Origin: WFQV01 sp964611145
Lineage (GTDB): Bacteria; Bacteroidota; Ignavibacteria; Ignavibacteriales; Melioribacteraceae
NCBI GenBank assembly: GCA_964611145.1
Contig: CAZSYM010000008.1
Span: forward strand, 23,714 to 87,713
Reading direction: 5' to 3'
DNA length: 64,000 nt
The stretch's first letter is position 1; every line of letters begins with the position of its first letter. This document shows, piece by piece, positions 34,868 to 42,756 of the stretch. The notes below the pieces were generated by a model, which was not told the origin of the DNA, did not search any database, and saw only the letters and a list, made by a program, of their open reading frames with translations. The translations under genes and the position numbers were made by a program.

Positions 34868-35814
34868 AGCGAGTCGGTAAGTTTTTTGAACGCGTCGTCA
34901 AATTCGCCGATTAGTTTTTCGAAGACCTCTTCGACGCTTAAAATTTCGTTCACAAGTCCCGCGGATTGTCCCGCTTCCAACATCCCTTCCTGAGTGTCGC
35001 CTTCGAAGATGCCAAGTTTTTCACGCTTGCCTTTCAGTAATTCCAGTAATTTCTCTTTCGGTTCTCCTTCGGTTTCGAGTTTTATTGCCAGCTCGGAAAG
35101 TTTGTTTTTTATTACCCGTGTTGGTGCCACTTGCCGAAAAATAAGCACGGTATCGTTGTCTTTTGCCTCGGCTATTTTTCTCTTGAAATTTTCGGCGGCG
35201 GAGGATTCAACCGTTGCGGCGAATCTTGTCCCCATTTGAACGCCCTCCGCTCCCAATGCCAATGCGGCAAGGATTCCCCGTCCGTCCGCTATTCCTCCGG
35301 CGGCAATGACGGGAATGTCGAGTGCATCGGCAAGTTGAGGGATAAGCGAAAATGTGGTTAACTCGTCTTTTCCGTTATGCCCACCGGCTTCCGTGCCTTC
35401 TCCCACTACGGCATCGCAGCCCGATTCTTGTGCCTTCAAGCCTTGCTTTACGGAGGCTACTACATGCACGACTTTTATTCCGTCTTCCTTGAAAAGCCTT
35501 ATGAACTTCCCGGGATGACCTGCCGATGTGAAAACTATTTTAATTTCTTCCTCTTTTATTATGCGAATCAAATCTTCGACGTCGCCGCGCAACAATGGCA
35601 AATTTACTCCGAACGGCTTTTGTGTTGTGGCTTTGCATTTTAAGATGTGCTCGCGGAGAAGTTCGGGTTTCATGGACCCCGCGCCTATCAGACCGAGCCC
35701 TCCGTTTTCGGAAACGGCGGAAGCAAGTTTCCAGCCCGATACCCAAACCATTCCGCCTTGAATAATCGGATGCTCTATTGAAAATAATTCCGTGATTCTG
35801 TTTTTAATTTTCAT
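34858..35814 (-). CDS. FMN-dependent nitronate monooxygenase / FabK-type enoyl reductase family protein
   Basis: The 318-residue TIM-barrel protein has the family start HPIIQGGMVWVSG, VVGEGTEAGGHNGK with the catalytic-type His, PVIAAGGIADGRG and ALGAEGVQMGTRF for FMN phosphate binding. Sequence alone does not separate nitronate monooxygenases from FabK enoyl-ACP reductases; the VEGTEAGGH motif is found in both. No fatty acid genes are adjacent, so I leave the reaction open. It is convergent with the M14 gene and follows no obvious operon partner. Confidence 0.85.
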   Translation of the reverse strand: MKIKNRITELFSIEHPIIQGGMVWVSGWKLASAVSENGGLGLIGAGSMKPELLREHILKCKATTQKPFGVNLPLLRGDVEDLIRIIKEEEIKIVFTSAGHPGKFIRLFKEDGIKVVHVVASVKQGLKAQESGCDAVVGEGTEAGGHNGKDELTTFSLIPQLADALDIPVIAAGGIADGRGILAALALGAEGVQMGTRFAATVESSAAENFKRKIAEAKDNDTVLIFRQVAPTRVIKNKLSELAIKLETEGEPKEKLLELLKGKREKLGIFEGDTQEGMLEAGQSAGLVNEILSVEEVFEKLIGEFDDAFKKLTDSLHL

Positions 35815-35824
35815 TTTACTCGGA

Positions 35825-36400
35825 TTAAAAATGATAACCTATTCTAATGGAGATTTCAGGGTAAAGTTTTTGAGTATCGTAATAGTAACCGTTTATTATT
35901 ATCGTTTTGTCGCCGTAAACTCGTAAGTGTGCCGTTACGAAAGGGTTTAAGTAAAAACGGTATGAGAAAAACCAGAGATAGCCGATGGAGGCTGTGAGAA
36001 AGTATTCATCGAAATTCCCTTCGCCGCCTGTTAATTTCGCTCGTATGTTTCCCGCCGATTTTTCACCTCCGATTTCAAACCATAAATTGTTGAGACGATA
36101 GGAATTCGTGAAAGGGAAGTATTGTAAGTAAAGTCCTGTGGTGTTGTAATTGAGATTTTCGAAGTTTATGTCCGTCAAAAATTCGGAGGGATATTTCAGA
36201 GAGCGTGCAAGACGTATTTTAAAGCGATTGTATCCGCCCCAAAAATTGAAATCCCAGCCTCCGTAATAAAAAGGAACGGGGTCGAAAGAAGCGCCGAGCG
36301 TTATTTCTTCTTTAAGAGTAAGTTGCAGAGTATCTCGCGTTTGAGCGTTCAGCCCGCAGCCGAAAGGGATTATTAAAAGTAAAAGCCAAAATTTTTTCAT
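35825..36400 (-). CDS. predicted outer-membrane beta-barrel protein
   Basis: The 191-residue product has an N-terminal export signal (MKKFWLLLLIIPFGCGLNAQ). Cleavage after NAQ is most likely, although a Cys at about 15 could make it a lipoprotein. The remainder alternates aromatic and polar residues in beta-strand fashion (PFYYGGWDFNFWGGYNRFKIRLARS, RFYLNPFVTAHLRVYGDKTI) and ends IRIGYHF, the C-terminal aromatic expected of a barrel recognised by BamA. No specific family was recognised. It starts just 10 bases after the stop-side neighbour region of the FMN enzyme gene in the same direction, so they may be co-transcribed. Confidence 0.75.
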   Translation of the reverse strand: MKKFWLLLLIIPFGCGLNAQTRDTLQLTLKEEITLGASFDPVPFYYGGWDFNFWGGYNRFKIRLARSLKYPSEFLTDINFENLNYNTTGLYLQYFPFTNSYRLNNLWFEIGGEKSAGNIRAKLTGGEGNFDEYFLTASIGYLWFFSYRFYLNPFVTAHLRVYGDKTIIINGYYYDTQKLYPEISIRIGYHF

Positions 36401-36485
36401 AGTTTAAATATCCGAAATTTATTGGATGTTAAATTTATTAAAATTATTTTTAAAGAAGTCGAGTCAAAAAAGATAAAGGGATATC

Positions 36486-37646
36486 GTGAGCATAAGGACG
36501 TTTGTGGGAACTCTGTTTGTTATGATTGTTTTTCTTGTGGGAAGCGCGCAAGGAAAATCTTTGAGGGAAAGAGATTCGTTGATTACAATCGGCATAAATC
36601 AAATCTATGGTATCAAATTCGATTCCGCTCGTATTACTTTCGGAAAAGTGTTAAGGAAGTATCCCGATGACCCCGCTGGTAAATTTTTTGATGCAATGAT
36701 ACTTTGGTGGCAAATAATGTTGGATTTGGAGAACGAATCTTATGATAAAGAATTTATTCGCAAGCTTACGGAAACAGTAGAATTTTGTGATGAAATCCTG
36801 GGGAAAAATCCTACGGATACCCGCGCTATGTTTTTCAAGGGAGGCGCGCTCGGTTTCCGAGGCAGACTTTATTCCATACGAAAGGAGTTTTTCAAAGCGG
36901 CTTTGGATGCCAAAGATGCGCTTCCGTATATAGGGAAAATTCATAAGCTCGACCCGAAAAACATCGATGTGATTTTGGGATTCGGTATTTACAATTTTTA
37001 TGCGGTCGCCATTCCCGAAAAATACCCGTTTATTAAACCTTTTATGGTCTTCTTTCCGGGCGGGAATAAGGAAAAAGGCTTGCGTCAATTGCGAGAGGTG
37101 GCATATCATGGAAATTTCGCTAAAATAGAAGCGAATTATTTTCTGTTGCAGGTTTATTATTCATTCGAAAAAAATGTGGATTCCGCTTTCGCTTATGCTA
37201 AAAGACTTTTTTCATGGTTTCCGAACAATCCCGTTTTTAACGCTTATTACGGACGAACATTTGCTCGGCGTGGGGATTGGAGAAAAACGGCCGAGGTTTT
37301 CCGTGGCGTTTATAATAAATGCAAAAGGAATTTCCCCGGTTATAACGAGAAAGTTTTAAGAGAAGCGGCGTATTATATCGGGAATTGGTTTAAAATCGAA
37401 GGCAAAATGGATTCCGCTATTGTGTATTTGAGAATTTCTCAACTCCTTTCGGAAAAATTAGACGTCAAAAAGCAAACGGGCTTTCTGGCAAATTCCCTTC
37501 TTTACTTGGGAATGGCGTATGATGCTTTGGGCTATCGGGATTTGGCCGTTCAAAAATACAAGGAAACGTTGAAGGTGAAGGATTTTCACAATTCCCACTC
37601 CCTTGCTAAAAAATATTTGAGGCACCCTTACAAATTTCTGAAATAG
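36486..37646 (+). CDS. secreted TPR-like repeat protein of unknown role
   Basis: The 386-residue product has a signal peptide (MSIRTFVGTLFVMIVFLVGSAQG) and helical repeats of TPR type, for example FDSARITFGKVLRKYPDDPAGKFF, FAYAKRLFSWFPNNPVF and YLGMAYDALGYRDLAVQKYKETL. The start is GTG at 36486 after AAAGGGATATC. It would act as a periplasmic scaffold; no partner is evident. It converges on the PorQ-like gene three bases beyond its stop. Confidence 0.82.
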   Translation: MSIRTFVGTLFVMIVFLVGSAQGKSLRERDSLITIGINQIYGIKFDSARITFGKVLRKYPDDPAGKFFDAMILWWQIMLDLENESYDKEFIRKLTETVEFCDEILGKNPTDTRAMFFKGGALGFRGRLYSIRKEFFKAALDAKDALPYIGKIHKLDPKNIDVILGFGIYNFYAVAIPEKYPFIKPFMVFFPGGNKEKGLRQLREVAYHGNFAKIEANYFLLQVYYSFEKNVDSAFAYAKRLFSWFPNNPVFNAYYGRTFARRGDWRKTAEVFRGVYNKCKRNFPGYNEKVLREAAYYIGNWFKIEGKMDSAIVYLRISQLLSEKLDVKKQTGFLANSLLYLGMAYDALGYRDLAVQKYKETLKVKDFHNSHSLAKKYLRHPYKFLK

Positions 37647-37649
37647 GGA

Positions 37650-38582
37650 TTAAAATTCCGTTGTGATTCCTATTCTGTGCAAGCCTCCGATTGAGCCGAG
37701 TGAGGAATAAGCATAATCGAGTCTGTAACGGGCGATTCGCATACCAAGCCCGATATTAAGCCCAGCCAAGCCCGCACCGGTGCCTATTTTCAAATCCTGC
37801 CGTGCCTCGTTGTCGAACCCGAAACGTAAGCGGATAACTTTACCGAATCGGAATTCCCCGCCGAGGGAAAAGGCTTTTAATCTTTCGCCAATATCCTCCG
37901 CTTCGCGGTTTAATTTGTCTATGGAAATGTAAAACGTGAAAGGAAGATGAGCCAATGTTTTGGAGATGCCGATTTTTACATCCAAAGGCAAGGATTCTTT
38001 TGTCCCGGCGTAGGAGGAAAGTTGTGTGCCCGCATTGGAAATTGAGAATCCGAAATTCCACATGCTGGCGGGAATGGAATAAAGCAATCCCACATCGAAG
38101 GCAATGGCGGTGGAGTATCTGTCGTCTATACCGGAATAAATGAATTTTACATTTGCTCCGTAATAGAAATTCTTATCGAACTCGTTTGAATATGCAATCA
38201 GAAATGCCATATCCGCGGCTCCGAATTCGCCTGTCTTATTGCCGAATTTATCCGCCCGTGTGAATTTGCCGTAATTTATGTATTGTATTCCTCCCGATAC
38301 TCTCCCGATTTTTTCAAATATTCGCGAATAAGCCACGCTTGCGGAATTTATATCAAGAAGATGTTTTAGATAGGAGAAAGATACTTGTTGCCCCGTAAGC
38401 AAATTTAAACCTGCAGGGTTGTAAAAAATCAGATTCGGGTCGTCCGTGTTGGCGACGAATGCTCCCGCCAGCGCCGCCGCACGAGGGGATACGTCCATTC
38501 TTAAAAAGTCGAATACGCTCTGACTTTTTGAAACGGTGGAGAGTAAAGTAAAAATTGCAATTGTCGTAATTAGCTTTTTCAT
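37650..38582 (-). CDS. PorV/PorQ family outer-membrane protein (type IX secretion)
   Basis: The 310-residue protein has a signal peptide ending SKSQ, then FDFLRMDVSPRAAALAGAFVA and NPAGL, the PorV/PorQ pattern of FadL-like barrels, and a closing strand ending IGITTEF. The stretch YINYGKFTRADKFGNKTGEFGAADMAF fits PorQ best. In type IX secretion PorQ works with PorU/PorV/PorZ to attach or process exported cargo at the cell surface. The cargo-type protein at 31162 is in the same neighbourhood. The ATG follows GAGGAATT. Confidence 0.85.
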   Translation of the reverse strand: MKKLITTIAIFTLLSTVSKSQSVFDFLRMDVSPRAAALAGAFVANTDDPNLIFYNPAGLNLLTGQQVSFSYLKHLLDINSASVAYSRIFEKIGRVSGGIQYINYGKFTRADKFGNKTGEFGAADMAFLIAYSNEFDKNFYYGANVKFIYSGIDDRYSTAIAFDVGLLYSIPASMWNFGFSISNAGTQLSSYAGTKESLPLDVKIGISKTLAHLPFTFYISIDKLNREAEDIGERLKAFSLGGEFRFGKVIRLRFGFDNEARQDLKIGTGAGLAGLNIGLGMRIARYRLDYAYSSLGSIGGLHRIGITTEF

Positions 38583-38741
38583 AATTCCTCAAAATTTAAC
38601 TTCGATATTAAAAATAATGGGGAATAAAGGCAAGGGCAATTTTCTCGGAGCCCGAGGCGATTCATTAAAGTCATAAAATCTTTTGAAGCGATTTTGAAAA
38701 TCCGTGAAAATTTTCAAATTTAAAAATCAAATTTTCCTACG

Positions 38742-40982
38742 ATGAGAAAAAAAGTTTACATATTGTCATATCTGATTCTGTTTTTGGCGCCTGCTGTTTT
38801 GCGTGCCCAATACGAGGGGAAAATACGCGGCTTCGTTTCCGATTCCTTGAGCGGTGAACCTTTGGCTTTTGCGAATGTTTTGATTGAGGAATTAAATTAC
38901 GGCGCTTCCACGGACGAAAAAGGTTTTTTCCTAATGACAAACATTCCCCCGAATAAATATTACGATGTATTGGTTTCTTATGTCGGCTATGCTTCCGAGC
39001 GATTGAAAATATTTGTGGGGAAAAGGAAAATAACGGAATTACATTTTCTCCTGAAACCGGCAAGTGTTTGGCTTAATACGGTAGAGAAAGTGGGGGAAAA
39101 GGTTGTGGAGGAAAACACGGCGGATTTGGGTTTGGAAAGAATAGCCGTTAAGGATTTGGAAACGGTGCCGCGTGGAGTCGAAGCGGATGTCCTCCGTTCT
39201 TTGCAGTATTTACCGGGTGTTAGTTCCGCGGGGGATATTTCCGCACGCTATAATGTCCGCGGCGGCGCTAGCAATCAAAACTTGATTTTATTGGATAATG
39301 TTACTCTTTACAATCCTTTCCATGCTTTCGGGATTTTCAGTGTTATTGACCCTGAAATAATTAACAATGTGGAATTTTATAAAAGCGGTTTTCCCGTTGA
39401 ACATGGCGGGCGAATTTCTTCCATAATGAAAATAACTACCAAAGAAGGGAATAAATTTCACTACGGTGCCAAAGCAAGCGTTAGTTTTCTTACCGCCAAG
39501 GCTTATGCGGAAGGTCCCATACCCCACGGCTCTTTTTATATAGACGGGCGGAAAAGTTATTCGAATTCGATTCTTAAAAAATTTCTGGGCGAGAAAAACA
39601 TTCCTTTCGATTTTTATGATTATGCTTTTAAGGTTACTTATCATAATCCGAGCAAAAAGTTTATAGATAATTCGAAATGGACATTGCACGGCTTTTTTAG
39701 CAAGGATGCCACTAAAAATATAGGGGGAATCAAAGAAAAATTTTCCTGGCGCAACAGCTTGATAGGGCTTAAAAGATTTCAGGTTTATTCCACTCCCTTA
39801 TACTCGGAGCTTTGCCTTTCTCTCAGCGATTCAAAAGGGGAAATTCTCCCCGGCGGAGCGCGGAGTAGGGAAAAGAAAAACGAGGTTCATGATTTTTCCT
39901 TGCGAATGGATTTCCATTATATTTATGATTCCAGCGACGAGCTGGGCGTGGGGTTTTCTTTTAAAGCTATTCGTACCCGACTTTCTTTTCTTAATCCGAC
40001 GGGAGTAAAATCGGATATAAATGATTTCGGCGCGAATATAAGTATTTATGGGAAATATCTGTTTCGAAATAATAAGAAATACGGGCTGGACTTAGGTTTG
40101 AGGGTGAATCTGGAAGGCTTGAAGGATAGGGGAAATTTCTTTATAGAGCCGCGAATAAATTTCACTTACCTTCTTTCGAAGACTTTTAAACTTAAAGCGG
40201 CTTTCGGTTCGTATCAGCAGGGAATTACAACTCTTACGGACGAATCGGATGTTGTCCCGCTTTTTGAACCATGGTTCTTGACTCCCGGTTATCTTACTCC
40301 GGCAAGGGCGGAGCATTTTAATTTCGGCGTGTTTACGAATTTTTCCAAATCCGTTATTTTTAATGCGGAGCTTTATTTAAAATCCATGCAACATTTGCCC
40401 GAAATAAATAAGGAAAAGAAATTGCCCGAACAACCCGACCTGGTGGAGGCTTCTGGCGAAAGCTACGGTGTGGAATCTTTTTTGCGAATACTTTTGCCTC
40501 CGATAAGATTTACCGCTTCGTATTCGTGGGCTTATTCTTACAAAATAAACGATGGAAGGAAATATTTCCCGAATTATGATTCGCGCAACACCGTTAAATT
40601 GTTCCTGGAATTTAACGCTGGCAAAGGCTGGTATTTCACTTCCGCATGGATATTTCATTCGGGGCGTCCCTTCACTCCGACTGTGGGTTATTACGACAAA
40701 TTTTATTTCGATCATCCGGGTTTTGGCGATTGGGAAATTTACGAATCCTATTTGCCCTTTTTGATTTTGGGAGAAAAAAACGCTTCTCGACTTCCCGCTT
40801 ATCACCGTTTGGATATGAGCCTGATGAAGAATTTCACGATTGGGCGGTATAAATTCAATTTCAACGTCAGCATTATCAATGTTTACGACAGAAAAAATGT
40901 TTTCTATTTCGAGCGGGACACAGGCAAGCGAGTGAATATGCTACCTTTCTTACCGACGGCAACTTTGAAGGTGGAAATATGA
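38742..40982 (+). CDS. TonB-dependent receptor with N-terminal carboxypeptidase-like domain (copy 1)
   Basis: The 746-residue protein has a signal peptide (to about residue 22, LRAQ), a carboxypeptidase regulatory-like domain (GKIRGFVSDSLSGEPLAFANV to SYVGYASE), a plug with ISARYNVRGGASNQNLILLD and HAFGIFSVIDPEIINNVEF, and a beta-barrel ending TATLKVEI. It should import a ligand across the outer membrane using TonB energy. Its stop overlaps the DUF4249 gene by ATGA. The copy at 42757 is clearly paralogous (near-identical plug motifs and the same end, FLPTATIKVTL). Ligand unknown. No good ribosome binding site precedes the ATG. Confidence 0.92.
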   Translation: MRKKVYILSYLILFLAPAVLRAQYEGKIRGFVSDSLSGEPLAFANVLIEELNYGASTDEKGFFLMTNIPPNKYYDVLVSYVGYASERLKIFVGKRKITELHFLLKPASVWLNTVEKVGEKVVEENTADLGLERIAVKDLETVPRGVEADVLRSLQYLPGVSSAGDISARYNVRGGASNQNLILLDNVTLYNPFHAFGIFSVIDPEIINNVEFYKSGFPVEHGGRISSIMKITTKEGNKFHYGAKASVSFLTAKAYAEGPIPHGSFYIDGRKSYSNSILKKFLGEKNIPFDFYDYAFKVTYHNPSKKFIDNSKWTLHGFFSKDATKNIGGIKEKFSWRNSLIGLKRFQVYSTPLYSELCLSLSDSKGEILPGGARSREKKNEVHDFSLRMDFHYIYDSSDELGVGFSFKAIRTRLSFLNPTGVKSDINDFGANISIYGKYLFRNNKKYGLDLGLRVNLEGLKDRGNFFIEPRINFTYLLSKTFKLKAAFGSYQQGITTLTDESDVVPLFEPWFLTPGYLTPARAEHFNFGVFTNFSKSVIFNAELYLKSMQHLPEINKEKKLPEQPDLVEASGESYGVESFLRILLPPIRFTASYSWAYSYKINDGRKYFPNYDSRNTVKLFLEFNAGKGWYFTSAWIFHSGRPFTPTVGYYDKFYFDHPGFGDWEIYESYLPFLILGEKNASRLPAYHRLDMSLMKNFTIGRYKFNFNVSIINVYDRKNVFYFERDTGKRVNMLPFLPTATLKVEI

Positions 40983-41914
40983 ATGCAAGAAGGCTTTTTT
41001 GGTTAGGAATTTTTGCGGTGATGCTTGTCTCTTGCAAAGATGAGGTGTTGGTGCAAACTACTTTTCAGAAAAAATATTCTCTCAATTGTATTTTGCGCGG
41101 AGATACGTCGTTTCAAGTGGCGGTTCTTACGCAGAGCTATCCCCGACCTGCCGAAAACGAAGTCTTTGCTCCTTATTTGAAAAATGCTCAGGTTGAACTT
41201 TCGATGGGAAAATTTTCCGTGATTATGCGCGATTCCTCTGTGGCTCGGAAAGATACCCAACGTTACAAAGATAGTGTTTATTTTTATTACGCATCGAATT
41301 TTTCATTGATTCCGCAAAATGTGGCAAAAATAAAAGCCGTTCTGGAAGATGGAACCGTTCTAAGCGGTGAAACCGAAATTCCCAGAAAAGTGGATTACGA
41401 CGGAGCTAAGATTACGCGAATCATCCCTCCGCAGATTGGAGACAGTATTTATATCGCATGGAAACCTTTGGAGTCGGATTTGCTTTATGCCTTGAAATTG
41501 AAAATAATTTACTTTCATTACGAAGGAGGGGAATTCAAGAAAAAAGAAATGGAAGTACCGCTTAGATACGAAAACGGAAAAGCGATTTATCCTCGCCCCG
41601 GCTTCGATGCCGAGATTCGCTTTCCGCTCAATGCTTTTAACGAAACGATGAACAGAATTTCCGACGGGGATCCCCAGAAAGCGGATTATTTTATTTTGAA
41701 AGCCCGAGCCGTGTTGGTCGTCTATGATAGAAACCTTTCCGCGTACTATTCCGCCACGCATTTTCTCGATGAATATTCCCTTCGTCTTGATGAATTGGAT
41801 TTTTCCAATATCGACGGAGGTTTTGGCGTCTTCGGCTCATATCTGAAAATAATAACCGATATTGCCATAGATGAAAATTATATTGTTTCCTATGGTTACC
41901 GTGTAAAAAGATAA
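40979..41914 (+). CDS. DUF4249 lipoprotein, partner of the TonB-dependent receptor (copy 1)
   Basis: The 311-residue protein has a lipoprotein signal peptide with cleavage before Cys19 (MLVSC), then KKYSLNCILRGDTSFQVAVLTQSYPRP, the start of the DUF4249 domain, and ends FSNIDGGFGVFGSYLK-type, typical of the family. DUF4249 genes regularly lie next to TonB-dependent receptors and the proteins are thought to sit on the outer membrane as receptor accessories. It overlaps the receptor gene by four bases (ATGA), suggesting fixed stoichiometry. The copy at 44979 shares the EYSLRLDELDF / FGVFGSY end. Confidence 0.88.
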   Translation: MNARRLFWLGIFAVMLVSCKDEVLVQTTFQKKYSLNCILRGDTSFQVAVLTQSYPRPAENEVFAPYLKNAQVELSMGKFSVIMRDSSVARKDTQRYKDSVYFYYASNFSLIPQNVAKIKAVLEDGTVLSGETEIPRKVDYDGAKITRIIPPQIGDSIYIAWKPLESDLLYALKLKIIYFHYEGGEFKKKEMEVPLRYENGKAIYPRPGFDAEIRFPLNAFNETMNRISDGDPQKADYFILKARAVLVVYDRNLSAYYSATHFLDEYSLRLDELDFSNIDGGFGVFGSYLKIITDIAIDENYIVSYGYRVKR

Positions 41915-42023
41915 ATGTATTTCTCGATTACCGCATAACGGTGGAACTTAAGGGAGCGAAGGAAACCGAACGAAGGCAAGAGGTGTAAAAACGGCGGGAA
42001 AATAAAAAAACAAGGAGGTGGAG

Positions 42024-42584
42024 ATGATCAACATTTTTGTTAGTAGCGCGGTTAGGCACAGGTTCAGAAAAAATTCTTTGATAATAGGGAGCTTGTTCCT
42101 TATTTCGGGACTTATTTCCATATTTGTGCCTGCTGTTACTTCTTTCGCACTTTCGTATTTATTGGGTGTGCTTTTTATTTTCGGTAGCGTTATTTCAGCT
42201 TTTCATGTTGCACAAAGTTACAATAGAAAATGGGTGGCATGGTTCAAACCGATTGTCCTTTTTATCATTGGGGCGGTGATTTTCGCCGAGCCGTTGACAG
42301 GTGTGGCGGCTATGGGATTGTTGCTGATGATTTACTTTTTCTTTGACGGCTTTGCCGGAATCTTTTTGGGATTGGAATTTCGTCCCATCACCGGTTGGTT
42401 CTGGATGGTTCTCGACGGTGCAATTTCCTTTTTAATCGGATTGATTTTCCTTTTCGGCTGGCCTATCAGCGCAATTTGGTTAATAGGTTTGCTTGTGGGA
42501 ATAAGCCTTGTGGCTGATGGTGTGGCTTTGATCCTTTTGGGTATGGCTCTCCCGAAATACGAAGGTTTTCCCGCCGAGATTTGA
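42024..42584 (+). CDS. HdeD family (DUF308) membrane protein
   Basis: The 186-residue protein has six predicted membrane helices (LIIGSLFLISGLISIFVPA, ALSYLLGVLFIFGSVISAF, WFKPIVLFIIGAVIFAE, GLLLMIYFFFDGFAGIFLG, and two more) in the duplicated DUF308 pattern of HdeD, an acid-resistance-associated protein. Its actual role is unknown. A perfect Shine-Dalgarno AAGGAGGTG (42012-42020) selects the ATG at 42024 rather than GTG at 42018. It sits alone between the two receptor modules. Confidence 0.88.
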   Translation: MINIFVSSAVRHRFRKNSLIIGSLFLISGLISIFVPAVTSFALSYLLGVLFIFGSVISAFHVAQSYNRKWVAWFKPIVLFIIGAVIFAEPLTGVAAMGLLLMIYFFFDGFAGIFLGLEFRPITGWFWMVLDGAISFLIGLIFLFGWPISAIWLIGLLVGISLVADGVALILLGMALPKYEGFPAEI

Positions 42585-42592
42585 TACTCTAA

Positions 42593-42615
42593 CCGGAGGG
42601 GGAACTCCCCTCCGG
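42593..42615 (+). terminator. hairpin after the HdeD-like gene
   Basis: A 9-bp stem CCGGAGGGG/CCCCTCCGG (42593-42601 with 42607-42615) begins 9 bases after the stop codon and ends the unit. There is no U-tract, so termination strength is uncertain. Confidence 0.6.
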
Positions 42616-42756
42616 GAACGTTCAAACATTATATAAAACCTTTTCTTAGCGACGAATTCCAAAGTAAAGGGAACTTTTTGTCTTTTAATTCGACTCATTT
42701 TCGTATGAATTTTTATTTCTATAGATTTCGTCTTCGAAAATTGGAATTAGGTAAAA

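Noticed and set aside
36422..36670. 82-residue frame at the start of the secreted TPR gene
   Set aside because: Out of frame with the supported gene, overlaps its signal peptide and has no ribosome binding site.
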